This document shows, piece by piece, positions 1 through 5,031 of a stretch of 5,031 bases of DNA. The stretch comes from Desulfonema limicola (GTDB taxonomy: Bacteria; Desulfobacterota; Desulfobacteria; Desulfobacterales; DYRC01): contig DYRC01000289.1 of NCBI GenBank assembly GCA_020718925.1, forward strand, positions 1-5,031, given 5' to 3'. A model generated the notes under the pieces. That model did no database searches, was not told where the DNA came from, and worked only from the letters and a program-made list of their open reading frames with translations. The translations under genes and the position numbers were made by a program. The stretch's first letter is position 1. Each line of letters opens with the position of its first letter.

Positions 1-1788
1 CGGATTACGCTCTTTAAGTTTTTCTTTTCCACCGGGTTCTTTTTTATAATCTTCCATCAAGCTCATTATCCATTCACCTTTATTTGCGCTTTCACCGCTA
101 TACGGCGGATTTCCGATCACCACCGTAAACGGAACGCTTTGCTTTACCTGATTTGCCGCTTTTGCCTCATGCGCCAGCGCAGGCGAGAAACTTTCCAGAT
201 AATCCGGCAGCGTATCTTTTGCCGGTTCAAGGCTGTTGGTCAGATAAATTCGGATAACTTCATCAAATCTGAACTGATAGCCCGTCTCTGTCAACTTCAA
301 AGCGATTTTCATATTTGCAATCGTGTATGGCGCCATCATCAGTTCAAAACCGTAAAGGCGAGTCAGCAGATGCTTAGGCACATATTCATTCCATAGCTTA
401 CGAATCTCTGACGGATTTTTCCCTTCATCTTCCCATTTGTTTTTCAATGTCTGATAAATCAGATCAATAACCTCAACCAGAAACGTGCCGGTTCCGGTTG
501 CCGGGTCAAGAATCTGCACAAACGGCATATCTGCTGAAACGCCTTTGGGAATCTTTAAGTCCTTATCCCGCTTTGCCAATTCGCCCCATGTTGCCGTATC
601 CGCAAGCCCCATTTCAAGCCCGAAATTTTCCTGCAAAATCTCATGCACAGATCGGACAATAAACGACACCACCGGACGCGGAGTATAAAACGCGCCGCGT
701 TTAATCTTTTGCTGAGCGTCATATTGCTTTAAAAAATCCTCGTAAAAATGAATAACCGGGTCTTCCGAAGGGTTTTTATCTCCGAAATCGCGCAAGACCG
801 CATCCATATCTGTATCGCGCAGCATGTCCACGACATCGTTGATGCCCAATTCATCAAAATCAATATTTCCTTTTCTTCCGCCGATGGAAAAGAAGGTAGA
901 AAGCAGTTCCCTTAAAAACAGATTGGTTTCGGGAATCATATCTTTGAGATTTTCCGCAACCAGCGCGCCGGATTTTCGGGAACATCGGGCAGAAAACAAG
1001 CCGTAAGCAATTGTCTGGGCAAACATATCCGCAAACCGGTCTTCGCTCAGATCATGAATCAGCGTGTCCCGGCATGCTTTGAACAGCTTACGCATGGGTC
1101 CGTTTTGGGATTCAACTTCAAGCACACCGTTCACGCGGTTGCGAATCCGCGTTGCCAATTCAGCCAATTTTGCGGCAAGGGCTTTTGAGGTATTGATGAC
1201 CTGTTTATGTTTCAACGTGAACGCCGCCGCCCAATTTTCACGCCACTGATCCGGTGAAAGTTCCGCATCGAATCTGAGTTTGCCGAGTTCATTACGGCAT
1301 CGGTCAATATGAAGCGGCGTATCCTGAGCATCCCATCCGATAACTTTAAGCGTTGGTAAATCGCCCTGTAATTCTTCACAAAAATGGGCAAAAGTGATCG
1401 TGCGTCCGTTTTCCTGTCCGTAAGATGATATGAACAGCAGATCGTGAAGCTGCCACGCGGCAATATTGGGTTGACTGGCAGTCTGCCGTTTCCTGATAAC
1501 CAATGCCTGTAAAATCCGGCGCAGCACCATAACCGGCAGGCGTTTCGGCTCAAAACTGAGGTAAAAAATTCCCCAAGGCTGATTAGCGGTAAATGGTCGC
1601 AGTTGTTTGATTTCTTTGACTATAACCGCCAATTCCGAGTTTATGCCGAGTTCTTCGGGTTCATAGTCAAAGGTCAGGTCTTCAATGTCGTCCGCATTCA
1701 AGCGCCAGTCTAATTCTTCCTGAAGAAATTTCACCAAAGAGGGAAAATTCTTAATTTTTTTGATATGTTCGATTGAGATTTCAGGCAT
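1..1788 (-). CDS. DNA N6-adenine methyltransferase, type ISP / Eco57I-like (3' partial)
   Basis: This gene encodes an S-adenosylmethionine-dependent DNA adenine methylase. I translated it directly: 596 uninterrupted codons from ATG at 1788 to the left edge, with no stop or frameshift. Residues 1-360 are a mainly helical region conserved in large stand-alone methylases of this type; I saw no nuclease or helicase motif there. The catalytic fold then begins with motif X-like FYTP (367-370), motif I DPATGTGTF (428-436, SAM binding), GFEL (480-483, acidic SAM ribose contact) and motif IV NPPY (560-563, target adenine). The order X-I-IV is that of gamma-class N6 methylases. The sequence after NPPY, SGESANKGEWI, resembles type ISP enzymes. 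The rest of the fold and the target-recognition domain, probably several hundred residues, lie outside the window. The start is supported by AAAGGA eight bases upstream. The gene follows the helicase in the same direction after a 153-base gap. Its job is probably to mark self DNA for that helicase; the recognition sequence cannot be read from this. Confidence 0.93.
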   Translation of the reverse strand, partial: MPEISIEHIKKIKNFPSLVKFLQEELDWRLNADDIEDLTFDYEPEELGINSELAVIVKEIKQLRPFTANQPWGIFYLSFEPKRLPVMVLRRILQALVIRKRQTASQPNIAAWQLHDLLFISSYGQENGRTITFAHFCEELQGDLPTLKVIGWDAQDTPLHIDRCRNELGKLRFDAELSPDQWRENWAAAFTLKHKQVINTSKALAAKLAELATRIRNRVNGVLEVESQNGPMRKLFKACRDTLIHDLSEDRFADMFAQTIAYGLFSARCSRKSGALVAENLKDMIPETNLFLRELLSTFFSIGGRKGNIDFDELGINDVVDMLRDTDMDAVLRDFGDKNPSEDPVIHFYEDFLKQYDAQQKIKRGAFYTPRPVVSFIVRSVHEILQENFGLEMGLADTATWGELAKRDKDLKIPKGVSADMPFVQILDPATGTGTFLVEVIDLIYQTLKNKWEDEGKNPSEIRKLWNEYVPKHLLTRLYGFELMMAPYTIANMKIALKLTETGYQFRFDEVIRIYLTNSLEPAKDTLPDYLESFSPALAHEAKAANQVKQSVPFTVVIGNPPYSGESANKGEWIMSLMEDYKKEPGGKEKLKERNP

Positions 1789-1796
1789 TCGGGTTA

Positions 1797-1802
1797 TCCT
1801 TT
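1797..1802 (-). promoter_or_regulatory. Ribosome binding site of the methylase
   Basis: AAAGGA on the minus strand, with eight bases between it and the ATG at 1788. This is a good Shine-Dalgarno match and spacing, and it fixes the methylase start. It overlaps the end of the upstream coding-like remnant, whose TAA follows directly. Confidence 0.75.
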
Positions 1803-1820
1803 CTGAATGTGATATGTGGC

Positions 1821-1838
1821 ATAGATTATCTCATCTAT
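1821..1838. promoter_or_regulatory. Inverted repeat over the -10 region, possible operator
   Basis: ATAGAT (1821-1826) and ATCTAT (1833-1838) are perfect 6-bp inverted arms separated by six bases. The candidate -10 hexamer (1825-1830) lies inside this element, so a dimeric repressor bound here would block the promoter. No regulator gene is visible in the window. The element also falls within the coding-like remnant and could be coincidental. Confidence 0.35.
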
Positions 1839-1852
1839 ACGCTTCTGTTCAA
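1825..1852 (-). promoter_or_regulatory. Candidate sigma-70 promoter for the methylase
   Basis: On the minus strand, TTGAAC (1852-1847) stands 16 bases before GATAAT (1830-1825). The hexamers match the TTGACA and TATAAT consensus at 4 and 5 of 6 positions. Transcription would start near 1817-1819 and leave a leader of about 30 bases before the ATG at 1788. The spacer is slightly short of the ideal 17. This would let the methylase be made independently of the helicase, useful where self-protection must come first. The call is by eye only. Confidence 0.4.
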
Positions 1853-1869
1853 ATGCACCCCTCCCCCGG

Positions 1870-1892
1870 CCCCTCCCCTGAAAGGAGAGGGG
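1870..1892. other. Second hairpin of the repeat, one mismatch
   Basis: Bases 1870-1879 pair with 1883-1892 around a GAA loop, with a single C/A mismatch (1876 against 1886). It is the degenerate partner of the perfect hairpin at 1910-1934 and has the same trinucleotide loop when read on the opposite strand. No T-run follows it on the minus strand. Confidence 0.65.
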
Positions 1893-1909
1893 AGTACTGA
1901 TGATGCTCT

Positions 1910-1934
1910 CCCCCTTCCCTTTCAGGGAAGGGGG
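1910..1934 (-). other. Perfect 11-bp hairpin 5-32 bases after the helicase stop
   Basis: CCCCCTTCCCT (1910-1920) and AGGGAAGGGGG (1924-1934) are perfect reverse complements around a three-base loop. In the minus-strand transcript this stem lies directly behind the helicase stop codon. No run of T follows it on the minus strand (the next bases are GAGAGCATC), so it is not a standard intrinsic terminator. It could protect the 3' end of the helicase message or partly attenuate read-through into the methylase. The structure is seen directly; the function is inferred. Confidence 0.75.
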
Positions 1935-1941
1935 TCGGGGG

Positions 1942-4900
1942 TTAGGTGAGTTGGTCAATCTCCATCCATCCCACAAGTTCCGGTTTTGCGCCGATTGGCG
2001 ATTGAATATCTTTGAGATAGCTGTTTTTGATGTGTTTTTCAATGGCTTTTCTCGCGTCTGCCAATTGCGTTACGCCTTGTTTTACAATTCTTTCCGTATC
2101 CGGCAGACACCGCACAACCGCCCATGTCTGTTCATGTTCTTCTGTGATTTTGCCGGTCTGTGCATCCCAAAAATACCATTTCACTTTACGGTCTTTATCA
2201 TGTTTTTTCGGATCATAGACGATATTTTTTTCTTCTGTCAGGTCTTTCGGGGCAGAACCGACTACCGGTGGCATCCGATAGCAGGCAAATACACCGGCTT
2301 GAAGACACTGCTCAATCCGATTTATCACTTCTCCTTTCCGATTGAGAATCGGACCAAATCCGGCGCCGGTGTGTTTTCCTGAAAAGAGCCGCTTCGGAAG
2401 CTCCTGTAATTTATGCCATATTTCCGGGTTTTCAACAGCAAGCCTGTCTTTTTCAAGGCGCATGAGTTCTTCGACCGATTCTTTTCTTTCAAACCGCTCA
2501 TTAAAAAGCTTCATTGCCATATTTTCATCATCCGGCGTTAATAACGCGCCTTCAATGCCCAGAGTTTTGTTGATTCTGAGAATCTTTCCGTCCACCCGCT
2601 CTTTCAGATGCAGCAGGTCGTTCAATTCATCCGGCGGCAGAAAATTCCAGAAAAACACCTTTCCCTTTAAAAATCTCGGACGGTTTATCTGATTTTCAAT
2701 ATCAGGATTGAGCCGCCGATCCACGCGCCCGATGCGCTGCATCAGCCTTACCGGATTCCAATGCAGATCATAATTGATAATCAGACACGCATCCTGAAGG
2801 TTCAAGCCTTCGGATAGCACATCGGTTGAAATCAGAATATCAACAGGTTCTTTCAGATGGCGGGAAAGTTCATCCGAATTGTCAATGCAGTTGTAATACG
2901 GAGAAAACCGTTTGATAATCATTTCTCTGTTCAGATTTCTGCCGCTGTCCACCTGCTCGATTTTTTCAAGACCCGCTGATTTCAACTGACTCGCCAGATA
3001 CCGGGCGGTGTCTCTGAATTCCGTAAAAATAATGACTTTCTGCCCTTTAAGCAGGTTATTCTGAGTCAGTTCATGGATAAGCTTCTGAAGTTTATCATCT
3101 TTTTTGGGGTCTTCGGTTTTTCCTTCCCGCTCTCTGACATAAAACCGCTGAAAAATTTTATTTAAAAAGCCGGTAAGCTGCTTCATATCTTCCAAGATGT
3201 CTTCCAAAAGGCGATCTGTATCATGCTGGCTCGGATCAAAATCCTTTGCAAATTCGGGCAGATCATCTTCTTCCTCATTTTCAGTCTCGCTTTCATTGCG
3301 CTCAAGCCGTTCACGAATATGATCCTGAACGATTTTCCACCGGCGTTTGTTAGTGTTTTCCCATGCTTCAAACTGTTGTTTTGAATAATATTTAAAAAAA
3401 TCTGCCATTTTTGCCAGCAGATTTTCAATGCTTGATTCAAATGCCTTGAACGAGCTTTCCAATCGTTTCAACAAAAGCGTTCTGATCAATCCCACAATCT
3501 GTTTCTGATACCCTGCCATCCGTTTGTCCGGATCATTGTGATATTGCGATGTGTTGTAAATTGCCAAAGATAAAAAAGGAGTATGGCGGTCAAAGGCGTC
3601 TTTGATTTCACCATAAAGATTTGCATACACATCTTTTAAGGAATAATTGACCACTTTCGGATTCTGACGCTCAGGAAACAGCGGCGAGTCAGGGCTGTTT
3701 ATGCCTTCGGATTGTTTCACATATTTGCGGCTTCGCTGTATCATCACATGCTTGAGCAGTTCGTCTGTACGCAGAAAATCATCGTCCTCTGCTGCCTCAG
3801 CAATGTCTGTATCAGGATGATTCGTTGCCATTCGTTTTTCAGCAGTCAGAAAATATTTGCGTAAATTGCGGATTCGGATAGAAGCAAAATGATCCGGCTG
3901 ATTCTGTGCAAAATAGTTCATCAGATGATATAAGTCATCTAAAGAATTGTTAATCGGCGTAGCGGTAAGCATGTAGAGGCTTTTGTTCGCGGCTATATCC
4001 ATCAGCATTTTTCCCCGATTGGAATTGGGATTTCTGAAATGATGCGCTTCGTCTATGATAATGACATCAGTACGGTTGCAATAATAATTGAGCCAGTCTT
4101 TTTCAATCAAGCCTTCCCGTCCGAAACTGGTATGACGCTCAATTTTCAGCCTTTCTTTGAGTTCAATCGCATAATGAGGTTTCAGATACCGATTGATATT
4201 TGCCTGCCAGACACTTTCTTCAGCAGATTTGGGGACAATCAGCAGAACCCGTTTATCTTCATGCAGACATCGCTCTAAAATCATCAGCCCGATAAATGTT
4301 TTGCCAAGCCCTACGCCATCGCAGATCAATGCGCCATCCCAATTTTCTGCAATCTGTAATGCCTGATGATAACCGTCTTTCTGATATTGAGACATCATCC
4401 GGTAAATTATCGAATGATTCAGTTCCCATTCATCCTGAGTTTTTTCTTTGCCTGCAAAATATTCAAACAGGGCTTTGGCATAAACCGTGAAGGGATCGTA
4501 ATCTTTCAGATGCGGTTCTATGGCTTTAAGCAATTCGGATGTAACTTCATCGCTCTCTTTCCATAGTTCATTATACCAGTTACGCAGCGCGTCAATATGC
4601 GCCTGATCCGTGCTGAACAAATTCAACTCCAGATTTTCCATCAGACCGGGGCGGGTAAAATTGGAACTGCCGACAAAGGCAAAATCCACAGGACTTGACT
4701 CTTTGGCTTCCATAAGATATGCTTTGGCATGGAATTTGGATTTGGAATACACCCGCAGCCGGATTTGTTTATTGACAATTGCCTGCCGAACCGCAGCCAG
4801 CCCCGTAAGCGCATCATCGCGGATTTTTTCGTTTTCAATGCTCTCATCAGATAATTGCAGCAATGCCCCGACAATTTCCTGTTTGGTGCGCCGGGTGGTT

Positions 4901-5031
4901 TCATCTCCCATAAGAATCCGAATCTGTTTCAAACTCTGCCACAGCCCTTCTAAAAGCAAAAACGCTCCGACTTCAAAAATGCCGGTGCTGACATCCATTG
5001 TTTCAAGATTGGGTAAAAGTTTCTGAAAGGC
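1942..5031 (-). CDS. PLD-domain SNF2/DEAH-type helicase, probable defence or restriction motor subunit (5' partial)
   Basis: This is probably an ATP-driven DNA translocase fused to a phospholipase D-type domain, working with the methylase downstream. Residue numbers count from an internal ATG at 4998. The reading frame stays open for 11 more codons to the window edge (AFQKLLPNLET), which read as domain sequence, so the real start lies outside. PLD domain, about 1-165: H90-x-K92, then G110-S-S-N113. Motor lobe 1, about 195-360: Walker A DGVGLGKT (227-234, K233), LLIVP (252-256), DEAH (316-319), TATP (345-348). A long helical insert follows, with an acidic stretch near 568-580. Lobe 2, about 640-780: VIIFTEFRDTARYL, STDVLSEGLNLQ (724-735), QRIGRVDR (754-761). 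The remaining ~240 residues are family-like but without an assigned fold. The C-terminus ends WMEIDQLT, the last codons and TAA lying in a GC-rich repeat. All motor motifs are intact. The helicase-plus-PLD assignment is firm; the defence role is inferred from the methylase neighbour. Confidence 0.93.
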   Translation of the reverse strand, partial: AFQKLLPNLETMDVSTGIFEVGAFLLLEGLWQSLKQIRILMGDETTRRTKQEIVGALLQLSDESIENEKIRDDALTGLAAVRQAIVNKQIRLRVYSKSKFHAKAYLMEAKESSPVDFAFVGSSNFTRPGLMENLELNLFSTDQAHIDALRNWYNELWKESDEVTSELLKAIEPHLKDYDPFTVYAKALFEYFAGKEKTQDEWELNHSIIYRMMSQYQKDGYHQALQIAENWDGALICDGVGLGKTFIGLMILERCLHEDKRVLLIVPKSAEESVWQANINRYLKPHYAIELKERLKIERHTSFGREGLIEKDWLNYYCNRTDVIIIDEAHHFRNPNSNRGKMLMDIAANKSLYMLTATPINNSLDDLYHLMNYFAQNQPDHFASIRIRNLRKYFLTAEKRMATNHPDTDIAEAAEDDDFLRTDELLKHVMIQRSRKYVKQSEGINSPDSPLFPERQNPKVVNYSLKDVYANLYGEIKDAFDRHTPFLSLAIYNTSQYHNDPDKRMAGYQKQIVGLIRTLLLKRLESSFKAFESSIENLLAKMADFFKYYSKQQFEAWENTNKRRWKIVQDHIRERLERNESETENEEEDDLPEFAKDFDPSQHDTDRLLEDILEDMKQLTGFLNKIFQRFYVREREGKTEDPKKDDKLQKLIHELTQNNLLKGQKVIIFTEFRDTARYLASQLKSAGLEKIEQVDSGRNLNREMIIKRFSPYYNCIDNSDELSRHLKEPVDILISTDVLSEGLNLQDACLIINYDLHWNPVRLMQRIGRVDRRLNPDIENQINRPRFLKGKVFFWNFLPPDELNDLLHLKERVDGKILRINKTLGIEGALLTPDDENMAMKLFNERFERKESVEELMRLEKDRLAVENPEIWHKLQELPKRLFSGKHTGAGFGPILNRKGEVINRIEQCLQAGVFACYRMPPVVGSAPKDLTEEKNIVYDPKKHDKDRKVKWYFWDAQTGKITEEHEQTWAVVRCLPDTERIVKQGVTQLADARKAIEKHIKNSYLKDIQSPIGAKPELVGWMEIDQLT

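Larger units (their letters stand above)
1794..1856 (-). other. Coding-like remnant with its own stop just before the methylase start
   Basis: In a frame different from the helicase, the minus strand reads AFEQKRIDEIIYATYHIQKG and then TAA (1796-1794). The composition is that of a normal soluble protein C-terminus. It begins exactly where the GC-rich repeat ends. Its stop lies five bases before the methylase ATG, the usual spacing of translationally coupled operon genes. It may be the surviving 3' end of a gene or longer helicase tail that the repeat cut off, or a chance reading. It has no start codon of its own outside the repeat and helicase region, so it is not called as a gene. Confidence 0.35.
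1856..1949. repeat. GC-rich inverted pair of hairpin units at the gene junction
   Basis: Two related units of about 40 bases face each other around a short spacer (about 1895-1909). The left unit reads CACCCCTCCCCCGGCCCC on the plus strand. The right unit reads CACCTAACCCCCGACCCCC on the minus strand. Each then runs into its own small hairpin and ends in GGGGAG-type sequence. The whole region is therefore an imperfect inverted repeat made of two hairpins. Its C-run/G-run composition contrasts sharply with the AT-richer flanks. It resembles the short interspersed palindromic repeats found between genes in many environmental bacteria, but copy number cannot be judged from one window. The right unit includes the helicase stop codon. 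Confidence 0.8.

Noticed and set aside
1212..1553. A 113-codon minus-strand frame
   Set aside because: It overlaps the methylase in another frame, and its composition (many C, R and W) is that of a shadow frame. The methylase frame is uninterrupted across it.
1910..1934. A rho-independent terminator after the helicase
   Set aside because: The stem is strong, but no T-run follows it in the direction of transcription.
1794..2042. The full 82-codon minus-strand frame from 2042
   Set aside because: Its first half overlaps the helicase C-terminus out of frame and its middle is translated repeat (PRPPSLKGKG, FQGRGRGRG). Only the last 20 codons look protein-like, and those are reported as a remnant.
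1900..2382. A 160-codon open frame on the plus strand
   Set aside because: It runs antisense to the helicase C-terminus, starts inside the GC-rich hairpin repeat, and its product is rich in F, C and R residues without a recognisable domain. It is a shadow of the minus-strand gene.
4996..4998. The ATG at 4998 as the true helicase start
   Set aside because: The frame stays open to the window edge with domain-like residues, and the PLD domain would lose its first strand if translation began here. The gene is treated as 5' partial.
4610..5026. A 138-codon open frame on the plus strand
   Set aside because: It lies wholly antisense to the PLD domain, whose minus-strand translation has clear HxK and GSSN motifs. 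The plus-strand product is low-complexity and Ser/Arg rich.

Overview
The window is a compact bacterial two-gene segment, with both genes on the minus strand. Reading 5'->3' on that strand, it starts inside a large helicase gene that enters from the right edge (5031 down to 1942). A 153-base junction follows (1941 down to 1789). Then comes a DNA N6-adenine methyltransferase gene (1788 down to 1) that leaves through the left edge. Neither gene is complete. The helicase lacks its N-terminus, and the methyltransferase lacks everything after the NPPY region.

The helicase protein carries a phospholipase D-type (HxK...GSSN) domain followed by a full SF2/SNF2-like motor: Walker A DGVGLGKT, DEAH, TATP, STDVLSEGLN, QRIGRVDR. 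The methyltransferase has motif X-like FYTP, the SAM-binding DPATGTGTF and the catalytic NPPY in gamma-class order. Its sequence after NPPY resembles the methylase part of type ISP restriction enzymes such as the LlaGI/LlaBIII group. A helicase with a candidate nuclease domain placed next to an adenine methylase is the layout of an anti-phage or restriction-modification-like module. The two proteins may be a split counterpart of a type ISP enzyme, or part of a larger defence operon such as a DISARM-like locus. Genes outside the window would decide this.

The junction holds most of the unusual structure. A GC-rich inverted pair of hairpins (about 1856-1949) abuts the helicase end and supplies its stop codon. 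Beyond the repeat is a 63-base stretch that still reads like a protein C-terminus, and its TAA lies five bases before the methylase ATG. The same stretch holds a plausible promoter whose -10 hexamer lies inside a 6-bp inverted repeat, and a good Shine-Dalgarno sequence. The methylase may therefore be expressed from its own regulated promoter as well as by read-through.

The organism cannot be named from this sequence. Codon use is mixed, base composition is moderate, and C-rich hairpin repeats of this kind occur in several environmental bacterial groups. No tRNA, rRNA, CRISPR array, transposase or plus-strand gene was seen.
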